Assembly: GCF_014332515.1 (NCBI RefSeq)
Contig: NZ_VFSD01000034.1
Location: 1-39,260 of the forward strand
DNA: 39,260 bases
Reading direction: 5' to 3'
Source: Pontibacter beigongshangensis
Lineage (GTDB): Bacteria; Bacteroidota; Bacteroidia; Cytophagales; Hymenobacteraceae
A model generated the notes under the pieces. It saw only the letters and a list, made by a program, of their open reading frames with translations. It made no database searches and was not told where the DNA came from. Positions 1-7,750 of the stretch are shown here, piece after piece. A program made the position numbers and the translations under genes. Numbering within the stretch: the first letter of the stretch is position 1; each line of letters begins with the position of its first letter.

Positions 1-31
1 ATATTTCTTTAGAGTAGGTTCTAACTGGCTT

Positions 32-420
32 AGCTGCGGCTGACCCGGTGCCCTTGCGCTATTTTGTTGCATGGCTAAGGCGCTGAGCGCTCACGGCTGG
101 GGAAGGGGCCCTATAAAAGCGAGGCCTCGTCTCTGGCCATCGGCGCTGCACATCTTTCTTGCCCTGCGGGCAGCCTGCGGCACCGAAAACCTGTGAATAG
201 AGGGCCCCTTCCCCCGGCGCCTCAAGCCGGGGACTGGGGTTTGGGTTATAGCCTGCTCAGGTCATTCATTTCCAAATCTTCTCATCTGCTAATTTCCAAC
301 TTGAAAAATTTTAAAATTGAATAATTAGCACATTAAACCATCAGCACATTCAACTAAATTATTTCAATCAAAAAGCCCCTCCCGAGCCTCCTGAGCTTCT
401 GCCGCTGCTCCTGCTGCTGA
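32..420 (-). repeat. Long intergenic repeat, copy 0 (with internal insert)
   Basis: This is the third and longest copy of the element seen at 13889-14143 and 15653-15906. Shared blocks include CCGGTGCCCTT, TTTTGTTGCATGGCT, CACGGCTGGGGAAGG, TCATTCATTT, TCTTCTCATCT and TTAGCACATTAA, and it ends with a short-repeat copy at 357-420 in reverse orientation (CTGCTGCTG end at 420). Unlike the other two it carries about 100 extra bases (105-208) bounded by GGGGCCCT and AGGGCCCC, able to pair as a hairpin base. No protein can be supported here. It fills the whole gene-free stretch before the broken GDPD gene. Confidence 0.8.
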
Positions 421-510
421 TGTGCTGGCACAAATGCTGCTGTGCCGGTGCTGACTGGGAAGTATGATGTAAAATGCTGAAATTTTTTCGCTTCTAAAAA
501 ACGACGCTGC

Positions 511-1660
511 ATGATGAAACACCTGAAATTCTGTATCCTGGCCTTGGCAGGTGCCTGTTTGCTTGGTTGTCCAAGTTTGCGGGCACAAGGTTCTGTCAGG
601 CTCTCTAATCATACGTTTACTCCCGGCCACAAAATAATTGGAAAGGTAACAGTGGCAGATAATGAAAAACCGAAAGTTAAACTGGCAGGTGTGAGCGCCC
701 GCCTGTTCTCTATCGACAAGAACCCCCAACTAGTTGCCCGTAAAGCTTTTGCTGAAAACGATACGGCCAGCTGGCACTATGTGGTACTTGTGTCAGGATC
801 TGGAAAAGGAGCCACAACAGACACGGTCCGGGTTGTAAAAGATGAGTTTCTCCAGAACCCGGCAATGGCGCACAGGGGAGCCTGGAAACAAACGAGTGCT
901 ACAGCAAATCCTGTGGGGGCTTTACAGTACGCCATTAAACTAGGCTGCGCCGGAAGCGAATTCGACGGGCATATGTCTGCCGACTCGGTCTTGTTTGTGT
1001 TTCATGACCATGTGATACAGGGAAAAACGATTGAAGAGACTGCCGCTGCTGAACTAGCGCTTCGCCAAATTAAAAGTTAGAAATTCAAAATGATGGCCGT
1101 TAGGTTCGCTGGTAGCTTTAAAACATTAAAATTATCTAAAGATCAAATTGGAGGAGCACTAGCGCAGCTAAAACTGGTAAATGGGGAGTTTCTGCCAACG
1201 CTGGAAGCTTACCTGCAGGAAGGAATGAAGCAAAACAAAACCCGCCTGATCCTTGAAATAAAACCGTCGGGCCTCGGCAAAGAGCGGTCGCTGGTCCTAG
1301 CCGATAAGGTAGTGCAACTGGTGCGGAAGTAGTTGGGTAGATTCTATCAGCTTTGATTACGATATCCTGAAAAGGATACTTGTGCTGGACCATTACGCTA
1401 GGGTAGCCTACCTGAAAGGCGATGTGCCCCCTGCAAATCTGGCCCAGGGTAAGTTCTACGGACTTGATTACCATGTCAGCCTTTTCTTAAAATACCCGGA
1501 GTGGGTGGAGCAGGCCAGGCAACTGAAAATTTCCTTAAACTACTGGACCGGAAACGACCCTGTGCAAATAGATGCCCTGCTGGCCGAAAGTGTTGATTTT
1601 ATAACAACCGATGAGCCCGAGATACTACTGGAGAAAATAAGCCGGCAAGCCGCCGCGTAG
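511..1660 (+). pseudogene. Glycerophosphodiester phosphodiesterase, broken by a stop and a frameshift
   Basis: GDPD-family TIM-barrel enzymes hydrolyse glycerophosphodiesters to glycerol-3-phosphate and an alcohol. The first piece (511-1080) has a signal peptide ending LLGC (possible lipobox, Cys20), an N-terminal domain, then the family core HRG (residues 121-123), a SEFDGH metal-site stretch and FHDH. It stops at TAG 1078-1080. The same frame reopens at once and runs to 1330 with the PTLEAYL and LEIKPSG motifs. The frame then shifts: from about 1322 a different frame carries WVDSISFDYDILKR and the C-terminal half (YWTGNDP, FITTDEPEILL) to 1660. All three pieces align in order with one GDPD, so this is one gene with two lesions. 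Around 1065-1140 there are about 20 AT-rich codons where the family is usually compact, possibly a small insertion. Either a recent pseudogene or assembly errors. Confidence 0.85.
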
Positions 1661-1684
1661 TTGCCCTTGCCAACCGTTAAGCGG

Positions 1685-1733
1685 CGGCAGCAGCCAAGGT
1701 TGCTCCCGGGGGGCTTTTTCGTTAGAATAATTT
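1685..1733 (+). repeat. Short intergenic repeat (GCAGCAG-hairpin-ATTAGAATAATT)
   Basis: Copy begins GGCAGCAGC, has the small hairpin GCTC-CCGG-GGGC, a T-run, then GTTAGAATAATTTG. It sits 25 nt behind the GDPD pseudogene in sense orientation, as most copies do. Confidence 0.7.
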
Positions 1734-1773
1734 GCTAAGGGCAGCTGCCCTTCCATTACTGCCTGCTTGGTCC

Positions 1774-2337
1774 TTACCTCGGGAAAAACTCCACCGAGCG
1801 GGCATTCTGGATGGCAAAGCGAACCCGGCCTGTGAGCATGGAGGTATATTTGGCTGGTATCGCAATGCTGTACTCGGGCAAAATCAGTTCAAAGGTGGTG
1901 GCAAGTTTTAGGGAGCGCTTATCTGGCGTAAACACAACAGGCGCCGTAATGTTAACAGGCATGTTTTGGATGAACATGCCGATACCCCTGTCGAGCCTTT
2001 CGGTGTACAGGTTCCCGGCGTTTATTTTTTCTTCGGGCGCCTCAATCTGGATGTGTAATTCTGGGTAATTTGCCGCAAAAAATATATCTTGTGGTAGCAC
2101 AGCCGGGCTATAGTTGTTGAGAGGCAGCAGGGAGGCTACATGAATGATGCACTCAATTTTCTGCGTGTTTTCGTTGTAGCGCACCAGCATCTCGCTGGTG
2201 CTGTATTCGTATAGGCTACTGTCGCCTTCTATAGTGATAAAAATGCTGTTGTCGTTTGTATAAGTTACATGGCGCTGCGCGTTCGAAAGGGTGGTAACGG
2301 CGAGCAGCAGCAACCCTAAAACCGAAAATTTAAACAT
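1774..2337 (-). CDS. Secreted YceI-like protein (uncertain family)
   Basis: 187-residue exported protein. I start at ATG 2337 because it begins MFKFSVLGLLLLAVTT with cleavage expected after SNAQ; the open frame extends 60 codons further but without a signal peptide. The body is mostly short polar beta-type segments: an IEGDSSLYEYST segment near the N terminus, LPQDIFFAANYPELHIQIE mid-protein, and a closing segment RVRFAIQNARSVEFF. That pattern (strand-rich, 'D.FF.a..YP.l' motif, about 170 mature residues) resembles YceI-type lipid-binding lipocalin-like proteins, which bind isoprenoid or fatty ligands in the periplasm. The resemblance is by eye, so the family is tentative; being a real secreted protein is more secure. 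It is divergent from the oxidase subunit gene at 2615. Confidence 0.6.
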   Translation of the reverse strand: MFKFSVLGLLLLAVTTLSNAQRHVTYTNDNSIFITIEGDSSLYEYSTSEMLVRYNENTQKIECIIHVASLLPLNNYSPAVLPQDIFFAANYPELHIQIEAPEEKINAGNLYTERLDRGIGMFIQNMPVNITAPVVFTPDKRSLKLATTFELILPEYSIAIPAKYTSMLTGRVRFAIQNARSVEFFPR

Positions 2338-2614
2338 GTGCGTTGTCCGTTTTGTTATTATAGAGCTAACGCAAAAACGAACGTCCCGGCTGTTTTTCTG
2401 AAATTCTTTTGAATCAAGAAATATAGAATTTGTTATATTTTTTGATTTTTTAGCGGTATGCCCTAGGCGCAGGTGTATTGTTTTGGAAGACTTTATATTT
2501 AATGCGCAATAGTACAACTAACGGTAGTCAGAATAGGTATAAAGTAGCAAACGGATTTTGTAAATGGCACCTTTGGAGACTTAATAAATAAAGGTAATCT
2601 CCCTCTTCGTTACA

Positions 2615-3241
2615 ATGGATCAGGATAAGAAAAATAAAGTACACTCGGGGCAGCGGTCGGCTTTCAGCAAAATCGAGAAAATGCATCCCATCCGGATGCT
2701 GCTGTATTTGAGCATGATAGGCATCGGGATTTTGTTCTTTGTGTTGGTGGTGGCCTTTATTCGTACCGGCGGATTCAGTGTGGCAAGTTTCCAGATGCCC
2801 AAGCTGTTTACTGTGAGTACCCTGCTGTTGCTTTTCAGCAGTTACACCATCAGCAAAGTATCGCGCTTCTATAAAAAAGACAAGCTTCGCAAAATGACAC
2901 GCTACCTGGGCCTGACGCTGGGGCTGGGGCTTGCCTTTATCGTGACCCAGTTTATAGGCTGGCGAGAAATGTCTGCCTCTGGGGTGTATTTTACCGGCAA
3001 GGCCTCAGGCACTTATCTGTACCTGATCACGGCGCTCCATATTCTGCACCTGGCAGGGGGGGTCATTTTTCTGTCGTACCTGTTCTTTAAAACGGCACAT
3101 GTTGTTACAGACGGCATCAGAAGCCTTATTTTTATCCGCGACCCTTACCGCAGCCTCCAACTCAGCATGCTCACTTCTTACTGGCAGTTTATGGATTTTC
3201 TTTGGCTGGGACTTTACCTGGTCTTCCTTTTCCTGATGTAA
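2615..3241 (+). CDS. Cytochrome c oxidase subunit III family protein
   Basis: 208-residue inner-membrane protein with five predicted helices (about 28-49, 63-82, 97-116, 134-158, 184-208). The helix containing QFIGWREM, followed by SGTYLYLITALHILHLAGG and ending SYWQFMDFLWLGLYL, is the heme-copper oxidase subunit III signature. Subunit III stabilises the oxidase core and helps proton uptake; it carries no redox centre. Length suits the short five-helix form. No subunit I or II gene is adjacent, so this is an orphan or accessory subunit III. Its stop at 3241 lies 4 bp from the stop of the convergent large secreted protein, leaving no room for a separate terminator between them. Confidence 0.85.
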   Translation: MDQDKKNKVHSGQRSAFSKIEKMHPIRMLLYLSMIGIGILFFVLVVAFIRTGGFSVASFQMPKLFTVSTLLLLFSSYTISKVSRFYKKDKLRKMTRYLGLTLGLGLAFIVTQFIGWREMSASGVYFTGKASGTYLYLITALHILHLAGGVIFLSYLFFKTAHVVTDGIRSLIFIRDPYRSLQLSMLTSYWQFMDFLWLGLYLVFLFLM

Positions 3242-3245
3242 GCAT

Positions 3246-5429
3246 CTATTTCACCAACGTAACAGCACCCTTAAACTTGTTGGTGCGATAATCGATTACG
3301 TAATAATACACTCCCGCATTTACGTGTTTGCCATCCCAGCGGAAGCCCTGCTCCGTGCTGCTGTAGACCTCTTTGCCCCACCTGTTAAAAATGGTAATGT
3401 TCTGGAAACTGCCGGTGCACACATTGGCCGGTAGGGTAGGCATTCCAAAATAATCGTTCAGCCCGTCGCCATTCGGCGTGAAAATATTGGCCGGCAGAAA
3501 CTCCTCCAGGTCCGGCACCTTCACTTTAAATTCCAGTGCAATGGTTTGCACAGGAGAGGCAACACAGGCATTCTCGCGCAGGTTGAAATTAACCCGAACA
3601 GATCCCCTCTCAAATATCTCGCAGTTGGCCGTCATGTTAAACTTTGCCGCTGCGTTGCCAGTACCATTCTGGGCTGTAAACGTCATGCCGTAATCCGCCA
3701 GGTTAAAGCCGTCTCCTACCGCCTCCAGCGTAAGGGCATGCAGGTCTGTATCTTCTCCCAGGAAGTTGGCTTCGTAAGGTTCGTTCAGTTCCAGTTCATA
3801 TAAAATTGCCTGTTTGTCGCTGGTCATTACTGGTGGGGCATTGGCGTAGCGGGTGCGGACTTCAATGAGTTCTTTTGTGGTTACCATTCTGCCGCACGAC
3901 TCGGAGGTAACGGTAAACTCGATCTGGTAGGTGTCTTTTTGCAGGGCCTGGCAGTCTATTATCCAGTTAAAGTCTGATGTGAGCGGCCCTGCCCCTTGCC
4001 TGGGGTTAAAGGTAACTTTTTGAGAACTCAGATTGAAACCCACACCTACTGCCGCCATTGAAATCACATCGCGGTCGGGGTCGTCGCCAGTAACATGAAA
4101 GGAGATGACATCTCCTTCCTCTACCGCAAAAACACGGTCGGGTGTTGATAGCGCTAGTGTGGGAGGGGCGTCGGGTAAGGGTTCTACCAGGAACCGGAGC
4201 CGGAGTGTGTCCAGTTTTGGTAAGCTGCAGCCATCATCGCGCACAATAAAGTCGAGTTCATACACCTGGCCCTTTGTATCATAACAAAGCGGGAAGCACA
4301 CGGTGGCGGTAAGAGTGTCTGCGCCTGTTCCTGCATTTACAACGCCGGAGGTATTGCCTTCCACCGTAAATGAATCGTCGGTAAAGTTAACGGGCCTGGT
4401 AAAGAAAACCAGTGGCTCTTTGGGGTCCGGGTCGGTAAAGTAAATGTCGATGCAGCGTTCGCCGGTAGGGCTTATCCGTAGTACCTCGCCGTTATTGTAG
4501 TATTTTTTGGTGCCTCTTTCTGTGGCCAGAATTTTGGGCGGTTCATTTCGCTGGCAGTTCAGAACCAGTAGCTGAAAGTCGCGTCTTATTTCGCCGATCT
4601 TCTTCCCATCCCGGAACTCTTGGCACCGCACGCTGAAAACAAATAAGCCGGTGGTGCTGGGCCGTACGATCAGCCGCCCCGTTTGAGGGTCGATTTTAAT
4701 GGCCGGTGAGCCCAGAATCTGATTGGAGGTAGAATAGCCGTTTTGCCACATAATAGTGCTGAAAGGAGCTCTGGAAGGGTTGGGCATAGGATTGAACTGG
4801 CTGCTTGATCCGTTGAGAGGAGTGGCCATATCGTAAACCAGCGAGTCGCCATCCGGGTCAGTGCCTCCAAAATCGAAATAGAACAGCTCATCTTTGCAGG
4901 CGTAGTCGCTCAGCGGCGGAAACAGGACGGGGGATGAATTTTTAAATACCTGCCTGTCGCGCACCACGGGAGGGAACTCCATATAAAAAGCCTGTGCAGC
5001 TGACTCTGGCGCGATAATGTTGTTGATGGTCTGGTTGCGGCAGCAGCGCTCCCAAACCACGTAATATCCCTGGGGGTGAGTGAACAGGCTCGGGTCCAGC
5101 ACTATATCTTCGTGGTAAACGATTTTGCGGGTTACCAGTTCTCCCACAGTGCAGTCTATGTTAGTATAGGGTACCAGCGACTGCGTCTTAATTGTCATCT
5201 GGCGGGTCATCATCTGCCGGTTAGACGCCTTCTCGAAAATGCCCACCGTGATAATAGGATCCAGGGCACCCGGGTTGCCGTTTACCACGTCGAAATAAAG
5301 GTTTAAGGTAAGCCGGTAGTTATAAGCCGCTAAATGCCTCAGCTCAAACTCGCCCCCGACAATGTGAGTAGCAGAAGCACTTAGAGCTGTAAATAAGAAG
5401 TAAAATAATAAAAGTAGCTGCTTTTTCAT
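3246..5429 (-). CDS. Large secreted protein with type B T9SS C-terminal (gliding-type, CHU_C) sorting domain
   Basis: 727 residues from ATG 5429 (start chosen because MKKQLLLLFYFLFTALSASA is a clear signal peptide; a 14-codon upstream extension lacks one). The first mature motif THIVGGEFELRH is common at the start of Bacteroidota gliding-type adhesin-like proteins. The middle holds several beta-sandwich (PKD/cadherin-like) modules with repeated DPDGD, DPDRD and DTD-type acidic loops, suggesting calcium binding. The last about 75 residues contain PANIFTPNGDGLNDYF, FNRWGKEVY, WDGK and AGVYYYVI, the type B sorting signal of the type IX secretion system (TIGR04131-like). The protein should be exported by Sec, then carried across the outer membrane by T9SS to the surface or medium. 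Exact ligand unknown. Confidence 0.88.
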   Translation of the reverse strand: MKKQLLLLFYFLFTALSASATHIVGGEFELRHLAAYNYRLTLNLYFDVVNGNPGALDPIITVGIFEKASNRQMMTRQMTIKTQSLVPYTNIDCTVGELVTRKIVYHEDIVLDPSLFTHPQGYYVVWERCCRNQTINNIIAPESAAQAFYMEFPPVVRDRQVFKNSSPVLFPPLSDYACKDELFYFDFGGTDPDGDSLVYDMATPLNGSSSQFNPMPNPSRAPFSTIMWQNGYSTSNQILGSPAIKIDPQTGRLIVRPSTTGLFVFSVRCQEFRDGKKIGEIRRDFQLLVLNCQRNEPPKILATERGTKKYYNNGEVLRISPTGERCIDIYFTDPDPKEPLVFFTRPVNFTDDSFTVEGNTSGVVNAGTGADTLTATVCFPLCYDTKGQVYELDFIVRDDGCSLPKLDTLRLRFLVEPLPDAPPTLALSTPDRVFAVEEGDVISFHVTGDDPDRDVISMAAVGVGFNLSSQKVTFNPRQGAGPLTSDFNWIIDCQALQKDTYQIEFTVTSESCGRMVTTKELIEVRTRYANAPPVMTSDKQAILYELELNEPYEANFLGEDTDLHALTLEAVGDGFNLADYGMTFTAQNGTGNAAAKFNMTANCEIFERGSVRVNFNLRENACVASPVQTIALEFKVKVPDLEEFLPANIFTPNGDGLNDYFGMPTLPANVCTGSFQNITIFNRWGKEVYSSTEQGFRWDGKHVNAGVYYYVIDYRTNKFKGAVTLVK

Positions 5430-5905
5430 AGCGTTAAGGGCAGTGCTGCTGATTGTTCTATTTTGACTCAATATAACCTAAAATAGTGGAATTTAAAAGC
5501 TACAAAATTATACAACAGCACCAGCAGAAGAATAAATTTACCTGCAGGAAGCCTAGAACCTCAAGTTCCATTGCCATCGCTCTCTGTTGCCTTAGATAAA
5601 ATAAGTGAGTACAAGAAATTTAGCAGACGAAGGTCAGATTCTGATCATTTAAAAAACTAATGCAGGTTATTTCCGTTTAATCGCTTTTGAACGCTCGTTT
5701 AAAATAAAATCATAGATACATCCTCTAATCACCGGATCGGGGTAAGTTAACGATACAGGCCCGAGGTGCATGGCGTCCCGAAGGCTCCGGCATGCCATCT
5801 GCAGGCCAGACTTACCCATGCCAGGTTATGTGCTTACTTCTGTGGGATCTTGCTCTGAGGTTCCACTTTATTATAATTTAAAAGATTTGCCTTACGACTG
5901 AAAAC
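5430..5905. other. Gene-free stretch with a nested-helix element
   Basis: Between the divergent T9SS-sorted protein and the GreA-C-like gene. The left part (5430-5735) is AT-rich and should carry both promoters; I see no ORF worth calling. The right part holds the nested inverted-repeat element described separately at 5740-5817. Confidence 0.6.
5740..5817 (+). ncRNA. Candidate structured RNA / leader element
   Basis: Nested complementary arms: GGGTAAGT (5740-5747) with ACTTACCC (5810-5817), GGCC (5758-5761) with GGCC (5804-5807), then TGC-ATGGC (5767-5774) with GCCAT-CT-GCA (5794-5803, two bases bulged), enclosing a GC-rich loop. The element lies 88 nt upstream of the GreA-C-like gene and reads best on its strand, so a 5' leader regulator is plausible. 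It does not match TPP, SAM, cobalamin, SRP or preQ1 consensus motifs that I can recall. Could also be a DNA-level repeat. Confidence 0.35.
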
Positions 5906-6367
5906 ATGCTTACACAAGAATTAGAACTAAAGAAGAGGCTCCTCCAGGAGAGCTCCAAAATCCTAAATATGCAGATTCAGGCCGCAAAAGAGGCTATGGA
6001 CGATGCGCAGGAAAGTGCCAACGAACACCAGGGAGCAATGGAAGACAGATTCGAGTCTTTCAGAGAAGCCTGCCAGATTCAGCGCGACATGTATGCCCGC
6101 CAGCTCGATGAACTGATTACCACCATGGGTATGCTCCGGCGCATCAACGCGACTAAAGTCAACCATGAGATTTCTTTAGGGGCCGTTGTGCTTACAGAGC
6201 TGCAGAACTACTTTATTGGGGTGAGCCTGGGGGAAATTAAGATGGAAGGTGACTCCTTTTTTGCCATCTCCGGTATGTCTCCAATTTACAAGGCCATGGC
6301 TGGGAAAACTTCCGGCGACACCTTTGTTTTCAGAGATAAGGAATATAAAATCCTGCAGGTTTTTTAA
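5906..6367 (+). CDS. Coiled-coil protein with GreA/GreB C-terminal-like domain
   Basis: 153 residues. The N-terminal half (about 1-75) is a charged coiled coil (LELKKRLLQESSKIL ... EDRFESFREACQIQRD). From about residue 85 the sequence reads NHEISLGAVVLTELQNYF, then FFAISGMSPIYKAMAGKTSGD and YKILQVF: the FKBP-like C-terminal domain of transcript-cleavage factors GreA/GreB (their SPIGxALLGxxxGD motif). In GreA a coiled coil reaches into the RNA polymerase secondary channel. Whether the acidic tip needed for cleavage is kept cannot be judged by eye. Likely an RNA polymerase-binding Gre-factor paralogue; such proteins are sometimes mislabelled as 3-oxoacyl-ACP synthase. Followed by a strong bidirectional terminator. 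Confidence 0.7.
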   Translation: MLTQELELKKRLLQESSKILNMQIQAAKEAMDDAQESANEHQGAMEDRFESFREACQIQRDMYARQLDELITTMGMLRRINATKVNHEISLGAVVLTELQNYFIGVSLGEIKMEGDSFFAISGMSPIYKAMAGKTSGDTFVFRDKEYKILQVF

Positions 6368-6463
6368 GTACAGATATTTATTCTGGTTGGTTTAAAAAAA
6401 AGTATTCATTGGTATAACCTTTTCATTTTAAATCAGTTAATAAAATTGTAAAGGGTTGAAAAT

Positions 6464-6495
6464 GGAAAAGGTTAGCAGCTTTGCTAACCTTTTCC
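6464..6495. terminator. Bidirectional rho-independent terminator
   Basis: Perfect 14-bp stem GGAAAAGGTTAGCA (6464-6477) with its complement (6482-6495) around a 4-nt loop. The stem ends supply T-rich tracts on both strands. It lies between the convergent GreA-C-like and DUF2147 genes and can serve both. Confidence 0.88.
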
Positions 6496-6522
6496 TATTA
6501 TGGTTTTTGTGCCGGTGAGCCT

Positions 6523-6954
6523 TTATTTTACCCTCGTCCAGCTTTGGGATCTGCCTATCAACGAAATCCCGATATATCCTTTTACTTCCATTTTATCTTT
6601 GCTTTCCATTTTCATGAAGCAGGAATAGGTTTTTCCGCTTTCCGGGTCGTAAATCGTACCGTTGTCCCATTTGTTGTTTCCTGCGTATCCAAAACCTTTC
6701 AGGAACTCCAGCCCTAATAGGGGGCGCTTACGAAGATTTTTGTTTGGGTTATTATCGTCCAGCTTTGGTTTTCCGTTGCGGGTGGGTTCTTTCAGTGTAA
6801 CTATTTTCCCGCAGAGCTTATCGCCGCACTTGTAAATTTCAAAACGGGCTTTCCCCTCCTCGTTTGTCCAGACACCCACCGGCGACAATGACTGCGACCA
6901 GGCGTAGCCTGAAACAAACAAGAGTAAAGCAAGCACAAGTAAACTCCTTCTCAT
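6523..6954 (-). CDS. DUF2147 domain secreted protein
   Basis: 143 residues with signal peptide MRRSLLVLALLLFVSGYAWS. The mature part follows the DUF2147 pattern: PVGVWTNEEGKARFEIYKCG with paired cysteines (CGDKLCGKIV), a PLLGLEFLKGF stretch, and WDNGTIYDPESGKTYSC ending with MEVKGYIGISLIGRSQSWTR. Family proteins are small periplasmic beta-barrel-like proteins of unknown activity, often linked to envelope stress or sugar/organic acid metabolism. Length is typical. It stands alone, with terminators on its 3' side. Confidence 0.9.
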   Translation of the reverse strand: MRRSLLVLALLLFVSGYAWSQSLSPVGVWTNEEGKARFEIYKCGDKLCGKIVTLKEPTRNGKPKLDDNNPNKNLRKRPLLGLEFLKGFGYAGNNKWDNGTIYDPESGKTYSCFMKMESKDKMEVKGYIGISLIGRSQSWTRVK

Positions 6955-7408
6955 ATTTCAAAATGTAGTTAGGTTCCAGATTAAATTTAAGCATTTTAAG
7001 AAAAAATCAACAATGATTTCTCTTCTTTCAGTTACTAATGCGATAATGGTGCCGGAAAATATGAGTAAGCGGCACTAAATCAGATTTTTAAGACCTTGGT
7101 GTATTATCCTGGTAGCTAGGCAGAAGAAGATATGAAAGTATCTGGAAGGTTGTAGGGCCGGCTAAACATTCTGCTCGAAACGAAGCAGGCAAGCCATGCA
7201 CAAGATCAAGACAAGTTTCTTTCTATTTTCTTAATGCCATTAACCGGTCGGAAAGGTGCTGCCAGCGCCGCGATGGCTTTTAACGCGTGATTAAATGATT
7301 ATCGTGTTGATTATGAGTAAATTATAGAAAATGTTCTATTGCTATTTTTAATATACTAGAGTCTGAGGATTTTATGGTAAAAATATTTATAAAAAACTTT
7401 TGATTCAG
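6955..7408. other. Gene-free stretch
   Basis: About 450 nt upstream of DUF2147 and of the small transcript at 7440. AT-rich from about 7300 on. I find no credible ORF or RNA gene. A 13-mer GTTGTAGGGCCGG (about 7150) recurs near 36911; one match of this size may be chance. Confidence 0.5.
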
Positions 7409-7439
7409 TTGTGAACTTATCTGTAAAATTATACCTTTA
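7409..7439 (+). promoter_or_regulatory. Bacteroidota-type promoter for the small transcript
   Basis: TTG at 7409-7411 and TACCTTTA at 7432-7439, 20 nt apart, close to the phylum consensus TTG / TAnnTTTG. Expected transcription start about 7446. Confidence 0.4.
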
Positions 7440-7544
7440 AGACAATGAAAGTAGCGAGTGCTACGGCTTTGAATCCGGTTGCTTAAAAATTTTTGATTGC
7501 AAATCGCTCAGAGTTTATGTCGGACTAAAGAGAAAGGAGGTGCT

Positions 7545-7613
7545 ATGTCTAATCCCACACAAGTCTTAGTAAGCCAAGGTAATAGTATTCACTCAAAAGG
7601 TGAGTCGGCTTAG
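7545..7613 (+). CDS. 22-codon ORF behind a perfect Shine-Dalgarno sequence
   Basis: Encodes MSNPTQVLVSQGNSIHSKGE plus two residues. The only support is the exceptional ribosome-binding sequence GGAGG at 7536-7540, 4 nt before ATG, and its place inside a promoter-to-terminator unit. Polar, no signal peptide or membrane segment, no family recognised. In this phylum most genes lack such a signal; ribosomal protein bS21 mRNA is a known exception in Flavobacterium, but this peptide is not bS21. Confidence 0.35.
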   Translation: MSNPTQVLVSQGNSIHSKGESA

Positions 7614-7712
7614 TAAGCAGTGTTCACTGCTTATGCAGTAATTTGCCTTTAGTCTTCGGATAGTTCTATGGTATAACCAAAGAGCTGCTTGTTAAGATTA
7701 AGTAGGATTTAT

Positions 7713-7746
7713 AAAGCCTGATGTACCCAAGGGTACGTCAGGCTTT
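7713..7746. terminator. Strong bidirectional terminator
   Basis: AAAGCCTGATGTACCC (7713-7728) pairs with GGGTACGTCAGGCTTT (7731-7746) with one mismatch, followed by TTCTTTT on the plus strand. Ends the small transcript and, from the other side, the 4-TM protein gene that stops at 7751. Confidence 0.85.
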
Positions 7747-7750
7747 TCTT

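Larger units (their letters stand above)
7440..7747 (+). ncRNA. Candidate small structured transcript with strong Shine-Dalgarno sequence and short ORF
   Basis: About 300 nt bounded by a plausible promoter and a strong terminator (7713-7746), with no long ORF. Inside are complementary segments GACTAAAG (7523-7530) and CTTTAGTC (7647-7654), a hairpin AAGCAG...CTGCTT around 7615-7632, and a direct repeat CTTAGTAAGC (7564-7573 and 7609-7618). Two tiny ORFs are present: 7445-7486 (13 codons) and 7545-7613 (22 codons). The second has AGAAAGGAGGTG at 7531-7542 directly before its ATG, a 12-nt perfect complement to the usual 16S rRNA 3' end. It does not match RNase P RNA, tmRNA, SRP RNA or 6S RNA features I can recall. 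It may be a regulatory RNA, a leader, or a peptide gene. Confidence 0.45.

Noticed and set aside
5740..5817. SRP RNA or tRNA at the nested-helix element
   Set aside because: Lacks the SRP GGAA-loop/AGCA motif and the tRNA T-loop.
7440..7747. tmRNA, RNase P RNA or 6S RNA
   Set aside because: No alanine-type tag ORF or CCA end, no GAGGAAAGTCC-type core, no evident 6S open-bubble structure.
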